Positions 26,949-36,314 of a DNA stretch of 64,000 bases are shown here, piece by piece (within the stretch, counting starts at the first letter, position 1; each line of letters opens with the position of its first letter). The position numbers and the translations under genes are program-made. Under the pieces are notes generated by a model. It ran no database searches. It was not told the DNA's origin and saw only the letters and a list, made by a program, of their open reading frames with translations. The stretch lies in the NCBI RefSeq assembly GCF_003702705.1, contig NZ_QZMN01000005.1, forward strand, positions 223,151 to 287,150. The letters run 5' to 3'. The DNA is from Ornithinimicrobium cerasi. Lineage in GTDB: Bacteria > Actinomycetota > Actinomycetes > Actinomycetales > Dermatophilaceae.

Positions 26949-28349
26949 TCAGCTCGGCTTGGGCGCCCCCGGGCGGGCGTAGCGCCACCAGGTGATGCCG
27001 ACGCACATCGCGGCCCACGCGATGCCGATCAGGTAGAAGGTCGTCGGGCTCATCAGCGTCAGGCCCACGCCGAAGAGGAACGGCCCGAAGGCGGCGATCG
27101 CGGCGGTCCAGCCGATGACGCCGCCGGCCTGCCGCCGCTCGAAGATCATCGGCATCTGCTTGAACGTCGAGGCGTTGCCGATCCCGGCGAAGAGGAAGAT
27201 CGCCAGCATGCCCCAGAGGAACTGCCGGAAGTCGCCGCTGAGCGCCTCCGCCGACGAGACGTCCGGGGTGAGCGCGGGGATCGTGAAGGCGATCGAGACG
27301 ATGAGCCCGAGACCGGAGATGAGCGTCCAGATGGCGCCACCCATCTTGTCGGTCAGCGGCGAGAACGCGATCCGGGCCCCCGCGCCGACGAGCGGCCCGA
27401 GGAAGACGAACGCGGCGACGTCGGGCACGTCGTAGCCGGCGACGAGCAGCTGGGCGTCCGCACCCGCGCCGACGATGATGTCCTGGTTGCCGATGCCGTA
27501 CAGGTTGGCCATCAGCAGCCCGAACTGCGCGGCCAGCCCGGAGAACGTGCCGAAGGTCATGATGTAGAGGATCGTCATCCACCAGGTGTCCTGGTTGGAG
27601 AAGATGTCGAACTGCTGGCGGATGTTGGCCTTGATCGGCACCGACTTCAGCATCGTCCACGCCAGGATCGCGCCGACGACCATCAGCGGGATCCACACGA
27701 ACGCCGCGTTCTGGTACCAGACCTCCTGCGCCTCCTGGCCGGGCAGCTGCATCTGCTGGCTGCCACCGAAGACGGCCAGCGCCCCGAGCGCGATGAGATA
27801 GGGGGTGAGCAGCTGGACCAGGGAGACGCCGAAGTTGCCGATGCCGGCCTGCAGGCCCAGGGCCGTGCCCTGCATCCGCTTCGGGAAGAAGTAGGAGGTC
27901 GAGGGCATGAAGCCGGAGAACGCGCCACCACCGATGCCGGCGAGGAAGGCGAGGACCATGAGCTCCCAGTAGGGGGCGGTCGGCTCCTGCACGCGGACGC
28001 CCCAGCCGAGGGTGGAACCGATGAGCAGCAGCGTGGTGAGCGAGACCATCCGTCGCGTGCCCATCATCGGCGGCAGCACCATCCAGGCCAGGCGGAACAG
28101 GCCCGCCGCCAGGCCGGGCATGGAGGCCATCCAGTAGAGCTGGCTCTTGGTCCACTCATACCCGAGGGCGTTGAGCTTGGGGATGATCGCGCTCGGCAGG
28201 AACCAGGCGACGAAGGCCAGGGTGAGGCAGAACGTGGTGATCCACAGGGTCCGCCAGGCCAGGCCCTTGTCCCAGGTCTCCTCGTTCTCCGGGTCCCAGG
28301 ACTGCAGCCACTCACCTCCGGTGCGGCGGTCGGGTCGGGTGGTGCTCAT
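26949..28349 (-). CDS. narK2: NarK-family nitrate/nitrite transporter (second copy)
   Basis: 466 residues, 12 helices. Nitrate-porter motifs: G-G-G-A-F-S-G-F-M-P-S-T-S-Y-F-F-P and the second nitrate signature G-I-G-N-A-S-T-F-K-Q-M-P, with the W-rich N-terminus (W-D-P-E-N-E-E-T-W-D-K) seen in type II NarK proteins that exchange nitrate for nitrite. ATG 28349 overlaps the upstream narK1 stop (ATGA). It would bring nitrate to the cytoplasmic NarG site and export nitrite for the extracellular NirK. Confidence 0.88.
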   Translation of the reverse strand: MSTTRPDRRTGGEWLQSWDPENEETWDKGLAWRTLWITTFCLTLAFVAWFLPSAIIPKLNALGYEWTKSQLYWMASMPGLAAGLFRLAWMVLPPMMGTRRMVSLTTLLLIGSTLGWGVRVQEPTAPYWELMVLAFLAGIGGGAFSGFMPSTSYFFPKRMQGTALGLQAGIGNFGVSLVQLLTPYLIALGALAVFGGSQQMQLPGQEAQEVWYQNAAFVWIPLMVVGAILAWTMLKSVPIKANIRQQFDIFSNQDTWWMTILYIMTFGTFSGLAAQFGLLMANLYGIGNQDIIVGAGADAQLLVAGYDVPDVAAFVFLGPLVGAGARIAFSPLTDKMGGAIWTLISGLGLIVSIAFTIPALTPDVSSAEALSGDFRQFLWGMLAIFLFAGIGNASTFKQMPMIFERRQAGGVIGWTAAIAAFGPFLFGVGLTLMSPTTFYLIGIAWAAMCVGITWWRYARPGAPKPS

Positions 28350-29755
28350 GCGCGGGCCTCCTCGAGGCGGTCGGTGCTGGGCGTGGTGGGGTCGCTGTGG
28401 TCAGGGGTGTGCCGGTCCGGCGCCTCCAGCTTTTCGGCGAGCTCGGGCGACTGCTCGTGCAGCATCTGGACGATCGTGAGGTGCATCCACAGCAGGCAGA
28501 CGGCGGTGAGCAGGAACAGCACGAAGAAGGTCGAGGTGGGGAAGCCGGACCAGGCCTTGGTGTAGGCGAACATCGGCGGGAGGAAGAAGCCGCCCAGTCC
28601 GCCGAGCATGCCGACGAGGCCGCCGACGGGGCCGACGTTGCCGGGGAAGTACTCGGGGATGTGCTTGTAGACGGCGGCCTTGCCGACCCCCATCGCGCAG
28701 CCGAGGAGGAAGAGCAGGGCGGTGAACGGGACCACGTGCATCGCGTAGGCGAGGTGCTCGGTCTGCGTGCCGTCGGCGTGGTCGATGACGATGCGGCCGT
28801 TGGGCATCATCAGGATGCCGGTGGTGACCAGCATGACGAAGAAGGTGCCGTACATCGCCCGCCGGGCCCCCCACCGGTCGCTGAACCAGCCGCCCACGGG
28901 GCGCAGCAGCGAGGCCGGGAAGATGAAGATCGCGGTGAGCAGGCCGGCGGTGGCGAGCGAGACCCCGAAGTTGTCCATGTAGTAGAGGGGCAGCCAGGCC
29001 GAGAGCGCGACGTAGGCGCCGAACACGGCGACGTAGTAGAGGCTGAACCGCCACACGCGCACCTGGTTCAGCGGGCGGAGCATCTCGCCCAGGGTCTTGC
29101 TCGAACCGGGCTTGTGGTCGTGGGCGGGGGTGAGCACCCAGACCAGCACGGCCATGACGAGCAGCAGCACGGCGTAGACCACCGGGATGAGGCGCCAGCC
29201 GCCCTGCAGGCCGAGCACGACGGTGGTGCCCGCGGTCCCCGCGATGATGGGAGGGCCGATGAACTTGGTCACCGAGGCGCCGACGTTGCCGGCGCCGAAC
29301 ACGCCGAGCGCGAGGCCCTGGCGCTCGCGGGGCGCCCAGGCGGCGTTCCACGCGATGCCGACCGAGAAGGAGTTGCCGGCGAAGCCGACGAGGAACGCCA
29401 GGACGAGGAGCATCCCGTAGCTCTCGGCCCGGCTGACGAGGAAGGCGGGGACGGCCGTGACGGCGAGCATCGCCGTCATCACGACCCGGCCACCGACGCG
29501 GTCCGCGAGCATGCCCGCGGGCAGGCGCCACAGGGAGCCGTTGAGGACCGCGACGGCGGCGATCCAGGACAGCTCGGTGTCGGAGAGCCCGAACTCCTCC
29601 TTGATGGGCTTGCCCAGGATCCCGAACATCAGCCAGACCGCGAACATCAGGGTGAAGGCGATCGTGGACATCCACATGACCCTCGAGGCTCCACGCGTGC
29701 CGGTCGACGGAGGACTGATCGCTGCCGGCGGTCCGCTGGTGGGTCGGGCGTCCAT
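28346..29755 (-). CDS. narK1: NarK-family nitrate transporter (first copy)
   Basis: 469 residues, 12 helices. Type I features: M-F-A-V-W-L-M-F-G-I-L-G, F-A-G-N-S-F-S-V-G-I-A-W-N-A, and G-V-G-K-A-A-V-Y-K-H-I-P-E-Y-F-P in the second half. Type I proteins are taken to be nitrate/proton symporters that start respiration before nitrite builds up. Start ATG 29755 has AAGGAG 6 bases ahead. The order narK1-narK2, overlapping by four bases, mirrors the fused NarK1-NarK2 protein of Paracoccus. It leads a five-gene minus-strand run ending in nirK. Confidence 0.88.
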   Translation of the reverse strand: MDARPTSGPPAAISPPSTGTRGASRVMWMSTIAFTLMFAVWLMFGILGKPIKEEFGLSDTELSWIAAVAVLNGSLWRLPAGMLADRVGGRVVMTAMLAVTAVPAFLVSRAESYGMLLVLAFLVGFAGNSFSVGIAWNAAWAPRERQGLALGVFGAGNVGASVTKFIGPPIIAGTAGTTVVLGLQGGWRLIPVVYAVLLLVMAVLVWVLTPAHDHKPGSSKTLGEMLRPLNQVRVWRFSLYYVAVFGAYVALSAWLPLYYMDNFGVSLATAGLLTAIFIFPASLLRPVGGWFSDRWGARRAMYGTFFVMLVTTGILMMPNGRIVIDHADGTQTEHLAYAMHVVPFTALLFLLGCAMGVGKAAVYKHIPEYFPGNVGPVGGLVGMLGGLGGFFLPPMFAYTKAWSGFPTSTFFVLFLLTAVCLLWMHLTIVQMLHEQSPELAEKLEAPDRHTPDHSDPTTPSTDRLEEARA

Positions 29756-29782
29756 CGCGCTCCTTAGTTTGGAGGATATGAC

Positions 29783-29796
29783 TCACTCAAATGTGA
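29783..29796. promoter_or_regulatory. Dyad TCAC-N6-GTGA upstream of narK1
   Basis: TCACTCAAATGTGA lies 28-41 bases before the narK1 start in an AT-richer patch. The arms resemble half-sites of CRP/FNR-family boxes (TGTGA/TCACA in reversed order). It could serve a regulator of the nar/nir genes. The whole 241-base divergent gap is AT-richer than its surroundings. Confidence 0.3.
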
Positions 29797-29931
29797 ACAG
29801 CGCAGAGCCTACACCCGTCCGGGCGGCTCGTGCACGGGGACGGACGTGACGTGAATTACGGCACGGATGCGTGGTGAAAACCCGACGTCAGCACGGGTGG
29901 CGGGACGGTTGGGACGTGGCCGCCGGACCGG

Positions 29932-29960
29932 TTGCGGTAGTGCCGGGCGGCTGCTTAGAT
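29932..29960 (+). promoter_or_regulatory. Putative promoter for the regulator-narGHJI operon
   Basis: TTGCGG (29932-29937), 17 bases, then TTAGAT (29955-29960), with TATAGA overlapping at 29960-29965 as an alternative -10. Start codon of the first gene is at 29997. This is the only AT-rich stretch on this side. Confidence 0.4.
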
Positions 29961-29996
29961 ATAGACGAACTTTCCCTCCTAACCCTGGTGGTGATC

Positions 29997-30794
29997 ATGC
30001 GCGACGCTGCGGACGTGAACGGCGCGGCGCTGCTCACCTCGGCCGTGCGCCGGCGCATCGTCGAGCACCTGGCCGAGCTGCCCCGGCTCGCGGCCGAGGG
30101 GCCCACGCGAGAGAGAGGGCTGACGGCGGCGGAGCTGGGCCGGGTCCTGGGCCTGCACACCACCACCATCCGTTTCCACCTCGACCAGCTGGTGGCCGCG
30201 GGCATCCTGCGCAGCCAGTTCGTGCGCAGCGGGGGCGCCGGCCGGCCCGCCAAGCGCTACGTCGTCGAGGAGACCGAGCTCGGGACCGTCGTCGCCGGGT
30301 CGTCCGAGGGGCCCTACCAGATCCTGGCCACCCTCCTGGCCGACGCCCTGGCCGAGGGCGGGCAGGAGGGGGTCAGCCCGGAGGCGGCCGGCCGCGACTG
30401 GGTCCGGCGCCGGATGGCCGCCCGCGCGCCCGAGGGCGGGACCCCGACGAGCGCCGGGACGCCCGGCGAGTGGGTCGGCAAGGTGGGTGCGGTCGTCGAC
30501 CTCCTCAGCGAGTGGGGCTACGTCCCCGACCTCGCGGTGACGGGCCAGGAGGGCGATGTGACGCTCACCCTGCACGACTGCCCGTTCCGCGACCTGGCGC
30601 GCGTCCACCCCGACATCGTCTGCGGGGTGCACCTCGGGCTGCTGCGCGGGGCGCTCGAGTCCGCCGGCGAGGACCAGGCCGGCGTCAGCCTGCAGCCCTT
30701 CGTGACCCCGACGACCTGCTCCGCGGTGCTGCTGCGCCGCGGCGCGCACCCCCTGCCGACCCCGATCGTCCGACACCGAGGAGAAACCGCATGA
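29997..30794 (+). CDS. ArsR-like winged-helix regulator with C-terminal cysteines
   Basis: 265 residues from ATG 29997 (GGTGGTG upstream). Winged helix at about 10-80: R-R-R-I-V-E-H-L, L-T-A-A-E-L-G-R-V-L-G-L-H-T-T-T-I-R-F-H-L-D-Q-L, G-A-G-R-P-A-K-R-Y. The C-terminal half has H-D-C-P-F-R-D-L, then P-D-I-V-C-G-V-H and T-T-C-S-A-V-L. This three-cysteine spacing occurs in COG2345/SufR-like proteins, where it holds an Fe-S cluster. Its stop overlaps the narG start (ATGA), so it is co-translated with nitrate reductase and is the likely oxygen, NO or Fe-S responsive regulator of the block. Confidence 0.8.
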   Translation: MRDAADVNGAALLTSAVRRRIVEHLAELPRLAAEGPTRERGLTAAELGRVLGLHTTTIRFHLDQLVAAGILRSQFVRSGGAGRPAKRYVVEETELGTVVAGSSEGPYQILATLLADALAEGGQEGVSPEAAGRDWVRRRMAARAPEGGTPTSAGTPGEWVGKVGAVVDLLSEWGYVPDLAVTGQEGDVTLTLHDCPFRDLARVHPDIVCGVHLGLLRGALESAGEDQAGVSLQPFVTPTTCSAVLLRRGAHPLPTPIVRHRGETA

Positions 30795-33700
30795 GCCAGG
30801 GCACGACGTCGTCCAGCCCCTCCGGGTTCGACGGCCCGCTGAGCGAGGCCCTCGTCAGCACCCGACGCTTCTTCACCCGGGGCACCGTCTCGGACGACGG
30901 CCGCACCCTCAACCTGCAGGGCGGGCGCACGGGTGACTCCTTCTACCGCGACCGGTGGAGCCACGACAAGGTGGTGCGCTCCACCCACGGCGTCAACTGC
31001 ACGGGCTCGTGCTCGTGGAAGGTCTACGTCAAGGACGGGATCATCACCTGGGAGGCCCAGCAGACCGACTACCCCTCCGCGGGGGCCGACCGGCCCGAGT
31101 ACGAGCCGCGCGGCTGCCCCCGCGGCGCGGCGTTCTCCTGGTACACCTACAGCCCGACCCGGGTGCGCTACCCCTACGTGCGCAGCACCCTGCTCGAGAT
31201 GTTCCGCGAGGCCCGGCGGGAGTTCGGCGACCCGGTGGTGGCCTGGGCCTCCATCGTCCAGGACGAGGAGAAGGCCCGCGCCTACAAGACCGCCCGGGGC
31301 AAGGGCGGGCTGGTGCGCTCCACCTGGGAGGAGGTCGTCGACCTCATCGCGGCCGCCTACGTCTACACGGTCAAGCGCCACGGCCCCGACCGGATCGCGG
31401 GCTTCTCCCCGATCCCCGCGATGTCGCCGGTGTCCTACGCCTCCGGCTCGCGCTTCAACGAGCTCATCGGGGCCCCGATGCTGTCCTTCTACGACTGGTA
31501 CGCCGACCTGCCCAACGCCTCGCCGCAGATGTTCGGCGACCAGACCGACGTCCCCGAGTCCGGCGACTGGTGGGACGCGGGCTACCTCATCATGTGGGGC
31601 TCCAACGTCCCGCTGACCCGCACCCCCGACGCGCACTGGATGACCGAGGCCCGCTACCGGGGGCAGAAGGTCATCGCGGTCGCCCCCGACTACGCCGAGA
31701 ACGTGAAGTTCGCCGACGAGTGGGTCGCCTCGGCCCCCGGCACCGACGGCGCGCTCGCGATGGGCATGGGGCACGTGGTCCTGCGCGAGTTCTTCGTCGA
31801 CCGGCAGGTCGACTTCTTCACCGACTACAACCAGCGCTTCACCGACCTGCCCTACCTGGTGACGCTGGACGAGGTGACCGGCGGGGAGGGTGGCGCGAGC
31901 ACATACCGTCCGGGGAAGTTCCTCGTCGCCGGCGACCTGGAGGGCCACCCCGAGGCCGGGAGCGAGAACGCCATGTGGAAGCCGGCCGTCCTCGACGGCG
32001 CGACCGACCAGGTGGTCATCCCGAACGGCTCGATCGGCCACCGCTACGGAGACGAGGGCGTCGGGCGCTGGAACCTCGAGCTCGGTGACGTGCGCCCAGT
32101 CCTGTCCCTCTACGGCGACACCGGTGACGCGGTGGAGGTCGAGCTGCCGCGCTTCGACAACCTCGAGGGCCACCAGCGCCTGGAGCGCCGCGGCGTGCCC
32201 GTCCGCCGCGTCGGCGGCTACCTGGTGACCACCGTGATGGACCTCATGCTGGCCCACTACGGCGTGGGTCGGCCCGGTCTGCCGGGCGCCTGGCCGGAGG
32301 GCTACGACGACCCGTCGGTCCCCGCGACCCCCGCGTGGGCGGCGGAGATCTGCGGGGTCCCGGTCGAGCAGATCGTGCGGATCGCCCGGGAGTGGGCGCA
32401 GAACGCCATCGACACGACCGGCCGCGGGATGATCCTCATGGGTGCCGGCACCAACCACTGGTACCACTCCGACCAGATCTACCGCGCCATGCTCGTCCTC
32501 ACCACGATCACCGGGTGCCAGGGACGCAACGGAGGCGGCTGGGCCCACTACGTCGGCCAGGAGAAGGTCCGCCCGATCATGGGCTTCCAGCACCTCGCCT
32601 TCGCGCTGGACTGGGCCCGTCCGCCGCGGCACATGAACCAGACCGCGTACTGGTACGTCAACACCAGCCAGTACCGCTACGACACCTTCGACGCGGACGC
32701 CATCAACGGGGCGACCGGCGCCTTCGCCGGGCGCACCACGATGGACCTGCTCGCGCAGTCGGTGCGGCTGGGCTGGACGCCCTCCTACCCGCAGTTCGAC
32801 CGCAGCTCCCTGCAGCTCGCGGACGACGCGGCGGAGGCGGGGATGGGCGCGGGCGAGTATGTCGCGAGCCAGCTCAAGGAGGGCACGCTGCGGTTCGCGG
32901 TCGAGGACCCGGAGCACCCCGACAACCACCCCAAGATCCTCTCGCTGTGGCGGGCCAACCTGCTCGGCTCCTCGGCCAAGGGCAACGAGTACTTCCTCAA
33001 GCACCTGCTGGGCACCGACAACGCGGTGAAGGCCACCGAGGCTGCCGAGCACCACCGGCCGCAGGACGTCGTCTGGCCCGAGCGCGCGGCCGAGGGCAAG
33101 CTCGACCTGCTCCTCACCCTGGACTTCCGGATGACCAGCTCGACGCTGTTCTCCGACGTGGTGCTGCCGGCCGCGACCTGGTACGAGAAGCACGACATCA
33201 ACACCACGGACATGCACCCGTTCGTGCACTCCTTCAACCCCGCCATCGCGCCGCCGTGGCAGTCCAAGAGCGACTGGGAGGCCTGGAAGGCCATCGCCAA
33301 GCGGTTCTCCGAGCTGGCCGTCGACCACCTCGGCACCCGCACGGACGTCGTCACCAAGCCGCTGTGGCACGACACCCCCGAGGCGATGGCGACGGTCCAC
33401 GGCCGGGTCCTGGACTGGAGGAAGGGCGAGGTCGAGCCGGTGCCGGGCCGGACGATGCCGGTCATCGCCGAGGTAGAGCGCGACTACACCGCCGTCTACG
33501 CCAAGATGACCGCGATCGGCCCGCTCATGGAGAAGGTCGGGATGCTGACCAAGGGCGTGAAGTACGAGGTCGGCCGCGAGATCGACCTCCTGCGGCAGCG
33601 CCACGGCGTCGTCCACGACCCCGGGTCCGTCGCCGACGGGCAGCCGCGGATGGAGACCGACATCCAGGTCGCCGACTCGATCATGCACCTGTCCGGCGTC

Positions 33701-34531
33701 TGCAACGGGCACCTCGCCACCCAGGGGTTCAGGTTCCTGGAGAAGCGCACGGGCACCCAGCTGCACGACCTGTCGGCCGAGCACGAGGGCAAGCAGATCA
33801 CCTTCGCCGACACCCAGGCGGCGCCGGTGCCGGTGATCACCTCGCCGGAGTGGTCCGGCTCGGAGAGCGGCGGCCGGCGCTACAGCCCGTTCACGATCAA
33901 CATCGAGCGGTCCAAGCCGTTCCACACCCTCACCGGTCGCCAGCAGTTCTACCTCGACCACGACTGGGTGCAGGGGATGGGCGAGTCGCTGCCGACCTAC
34001 CGTCCGCCGCTGAACATGACGACGCTCTTCGGCGAGCGTCCGCTCGGGGACACCACCGACGAGCTGGGCAGCGTGGCCGTCTCGGTGCGCTACCTCACCC
34101 CGCACAACAAGTGGTCCATCCACTCCGAGTACCAGGACAACCTCTTCATGCTCTCCCTCTCCCGCGGCGGGCAGACGATCTGGATGTCCGACGTGGACGC
34201 CGCGAAGATCGGGGTGCGCGACAACGACTGGATCGAGGCGGTCAACCGCAACGGCGTCGTGGCCTGCCGCGCGATCGTCAGCCACCGGATGCCCGAGGGG
34301 ACGGTCTACATGCACCACGCGCAGGACCGCCTCATCGACGTCCCGCTCACCGAGACCGACGGCAAGCGGGGAGGCATCCACAACAGCCTGACGCGGATCC
34401 TGCTCAAGCCGAGCCACATCGTCGGCGGCTACGCGCAGCTGGCGTACTTCTTCAACTACATCGGCCCCACCGGGAACAACCGGGACGAAGTCACGATGAT
34501 CCGTAGGCGGACAGCGAAGGTGGAGTACTGA
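30791..34531 (+). CDS. narG: Respiratory nitrate reductase alpha subunit
   Basis: 1246 residues, normal for NarG. Carries bis-MGD molybdenum and the FS0 [4Fe-4S] cluster; the ligand motif S-T-H-G-V-N-C-T-G-S-C-S-W with its histidine is near the N-terminus, and Y-P-x-x-G is followed by R-G-C-P-R-G-A. Downstream blocks Y-A-D-L-P-N-A-S-P, W-G-S-N-V-P-L-T-R-T-P-D and G-T-N-H-W-Y-H-S-D are NarG-specific, and Y-D-T-F-D-A closes the central region. It reduces nitrate to nitrite on the cytoplasmic face of the membrane. ATG 30791 overlaps the regulator stop. Confidence 0.97.
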   Translation: MSQGTTSSSPSGFDGPLSEALVSTRRFFTRGTVSDDGRTLNLQGGRTGDSFYRDRWSHDKVVRSTHGVNCTGSCSWKVYVKDGIITWEAQQTDYPSAGADRPEYEPRGCPRGAAFSWYTYSPTRVRYPYVRSTLLEMFREARREFGDPVVAWASIVQDEEKARAYKTARGKGGLVRSTWEEVVDLIAAAYVYTVKRHGPDRIAGFSPIPAMSPVSYASGSRFNELIGAPMLSFYDWYADLPNASPQMFGDQTDVPESGDWWDAGYLIMWGSNVPLTRTPDAHWMTEARYRGQKVIAVAPDYAENVKFADEWVASAPGTDGALAMGMGHVVLREFFVDRQVDFFTDYNQRFTDLPYLVTLDEVTGGEGGASTYRPGKFLVAGDLEGHPEAGSENAMWKPAVLDGATDQVVIPNGSIGHRYGDEGVGRWNLELGDVRPVLSLYGDTGDAVEVELPRFDNLEGHQRLERRGVPVRRVGGYLVTTVMDLMLAHYGVGRPGLPGAWPEGYDDPSVPATPAWAAEICGVPVEQIVRIAREWAQNAIDTTGRGMILMGAGTNHWYHSDQIYRAMLVLTTITGCQGRNGGGWAHYVGQEKVRPIMGFQHLAFALDWARPPRHMNQTAYWYVNTSQYRYDTFDADAINGATGAFAGRTTMDLLAQSVRLGWTPSYPQFDRSSLQLADDAAEAGMGAGEYVASQLKEGTLRFAVEDPEHPDNHPKILSLWRANLLGSSAKGNEYFLKHLLGTDNAVKATEAAEHHRPQDVVWPERAAEGKLDLLLTLDFRMTSSTLFSDVVLPAATWYEKHDINTTDMHPFVHSFNPAIAPPWQSKSDWEAWKAIAKRFSELAVDHLGTRTDVVTKPLWHDTPEAMATVHGRVLDWRKGEVEPVPGRTMPVIAEVERDYTAVYAKMTAIGPLMEKVGMLTKGVKYEVGREIDLLRQRHGVVHDPGSVADGQPRMETDIQVADSIMHLSGVCNGHLATQGFRFLEKRTGTQLHDLSAEHEGKQITFADTQAAPVPVITSPEWSGSESGGRRYSPFTINIERSKPFHTLTGRQQFYLDHDWVQGMGESLPTYRPPLNMTTLFGERPLGDTTDELGSVAVSVRYLTPHNKWSIHSEYQDNLFMLSLSRGGQTIWMSDVDAAKIGVRDNDWIEAVNRNGVVACRAIVSHRMPEGTVYMHHAQDRLIDVPLTETDGKRGGIHNSLTRILLKPSHIVGGYAQLAYFFNYIGPTGNNRDEVTMIRRRTAKVEY

Positions 34532-34532
34532 C

Positions 34533-36314
34533 ATGCGCGTCATGGCACAGATGGCCATGGTCATGAACCTCGACAAGTGCATCGGGTGCCACACCTGCTC
34601 GGTCACCTGCAAGCAGGCGTGGACCAACCGCCAGGGCACCGAGTACGTGTGGTTCAACAACGTGGAGACCCGGCCCGGGCTGGGCTACCCCCGCGGGTAC
34701 GAGGACCAGGAGGAGTGGAAGGGCGGCTGGGTCCGCGCCGACAACGGCCGGCTCAAGCTGCGGGCCGGCGGCCGGCTCAACAAGCTGCTCACCATCTTCA
34801 GCAACCCGAAGATGCCCTCGATCCAGGACTACTACGAGCCCTGGACCTACGACTACGAGACGCTGCTCAACGCCCCGGCCCAGGAGCACTTCCCGGTGGC
34901 CCGGCCGTTCTCGCTCATCTCGGGCAAGCAGATCAACATCGAGTGGTCGGCCAACTGGGACGACGACCTCGGCGGCTCCCAGGAGCACGCGGTCAAGGAC
35001 CCGATGCTCAAGGGCATCGAGGACAAGGTGAAGTTCGAGTTCGAGCAGACCTTCATGTTCTACCTGCCCCGGATCTGCGAGCACTGCCTCAACCCCAGCT
35101 GCGCGGCGTCCTGCCCCTCCGGCGCGATCTACAAGCGCGAGGAGGACGGCATCGTCCTCGTCGACCAGGACAAGTGCCGGGGGTGGCGGATGTGCGTCAC
35201 CGGCTGCCCGTACAAGAAGGTCTACTTCAACCACAAGACCGGCAAGGCCGAGAAGTGCACCTTCTGCTACCCCCGCGTCGAGGTCGGCATCCCGACCGTG
35301 TGCGCGGAGACCTGCGTGGGCCGGCTGCGCTACATCGGCCTCATGCTCTACGACGCGGACAAGGTGCTGGAGGCCGCGGCCGTGGAGGACGAGCACGATC
35401 TCTACGAGGCGCAGCGCTCGGTCTTCCTCGACCCGCACGACCCGGCCGTCCAGCGCGAGGCCGAGCGCGCGGGCATCCCCGGCGACTGGGTCGACGCCGC
35501 GAGGCGGTCACCGGTCTGGAAGCTCATCAGCGAGTACAAGGTGGCGCTCCCGCTGCACCCGGAGTACCGCACGATGCCGATGGTCTGGTACATCCCGCCG
35601 CTCTCGCCCGTGGTCGACGTCATCAAGGACACCGGTTACGACGCGGAGGACAAGGACAACCTCTTCGCGGCCATCGACGCGCTCCGGATCCCGGTGGAGT
35701 ACCTCGCCAACCTCTTCACCGCCGGCGACGTCCGCCCCGTCAACGACGTGCTCCGCAAGCTGGCCGCGATGCGGTCCTACATGCGCGACATCAACCTCGG
35801 GCGCGACCCGCGCGCCGACATCCCCGAGGCGGTCGGGATGACCGAGGAGGAGATGTACGAGATGTTCCGCCTGCTGGCGATCGCCAAGTACGGCGACCGC
35901 TACGTCATACCGACGGCGCACGGCGAGCAGGCGCACGCCCTCGAGGAGCTGGCCACGGACTGCCCGGTCACCGGCTACGACGACGAGCTCATGGAGACCT
36001 CCGGACCCTTTGGCGAGGGGTCCGGCCGGGGGTCGCTGACCCCCGTCGCGGTGGAGAACCTGAAGATGCTCCAGGAGCGGCAGAGCGCGGACACGCTCGT
36101 CTCCGGCGCCAGCAAGCGCGGCCGGGTGAACCTGCTCAACTGGGACGGCCGGGGGGTGCCCGACGGCATGTTCCCCGGGCGCACCGAGCCCGCCCCCGCC
36201 GCGGCGTCCCCCGCGGGCCCCACCGCCTCGGACGCGACGGACGACCCGTCGCGGCTCCGGGGCGGCGAGGCGAGACCGGACAACACGGCCGGCGCCGGCG
36301 AGGGGCCACGCTGA
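34533..36314 (+). CDS. narH: Respiratory nitrate reductase beta subunit
   Basis: 593 residues. Four iron-sulfur centres: C-I-G-C-H-T-C-S-V-T-C near the N-terminus, C-E-H-C-L-N-P-S-C-A-A-S-C-P, the [3Fe-4S] type site with tryptophan in C-R-G-W-R-M-C-V-T-G-C-P, and C-T-F-C-Y-P-R with C-A-E-T-C. It passes electrons from NarI hemes to NarG. Starts one base after the narG stop. The last 60 or so residues form a Pro/Ala/Gly/Asp-rich disordered tail beyond the E. coli-type end. Confidence 0.96.
   Translation: MRVMAQMAMVMNLDKCIGCHTCSVTCKQAWTNRQGTEYVWFNNVETRPGLGYPRGYEDQEEWKGGWVRADNGRLKLRAGGRLNKLLTIFSNPKMPSIQDYYEPWTYDYETLLNAPAQEHFPVARPFSLISGKQINIEWSANWDDDLGGSQEHAVKDPMLKGIEDKVKFEFEQTFMFYLPRICEHCLNPSCAASCPSGAIYKREEDGIVLVDQDKCRGWRMCVTGCPYKKVYFNHKTGKAEKCTFCYPRVEVGIPTVCAETCVGRLRYIGLMLYDADKVLEAAAVEDEHDLYEAQRSVFLDPHDPAVQREAERAGIPGDWVDAARRSPVWKLISEYKVALPLHPEYRTMPMVWYIPPLSPVVDVIKDTGYDAEDKDNLFAAIDALRIPVEYLANLFTAGDVRPVNDVLRKLAAMRSYMRDINLGRDPRADIPEAVGMTEEEMYEMFRLLAIAKYGDRYVIPTAHGEQAHALEELATDCPVTGYDDELMETSGPFGEGSGRGSLTPVAVENLKMLQERQSADTLVSGASKRGRVNLLNWDGRGVPDGMFPGRTEPAPAAASPAGPTASDATDDPSRLRGGEARPDNTAGAGEGPR

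Noticed and set aside
30518-34660. 1380-codon minus-strand frame opposite narG
   Set aside because: Antisense shadow of narG; low-complexity composition and no SD or family similarity.
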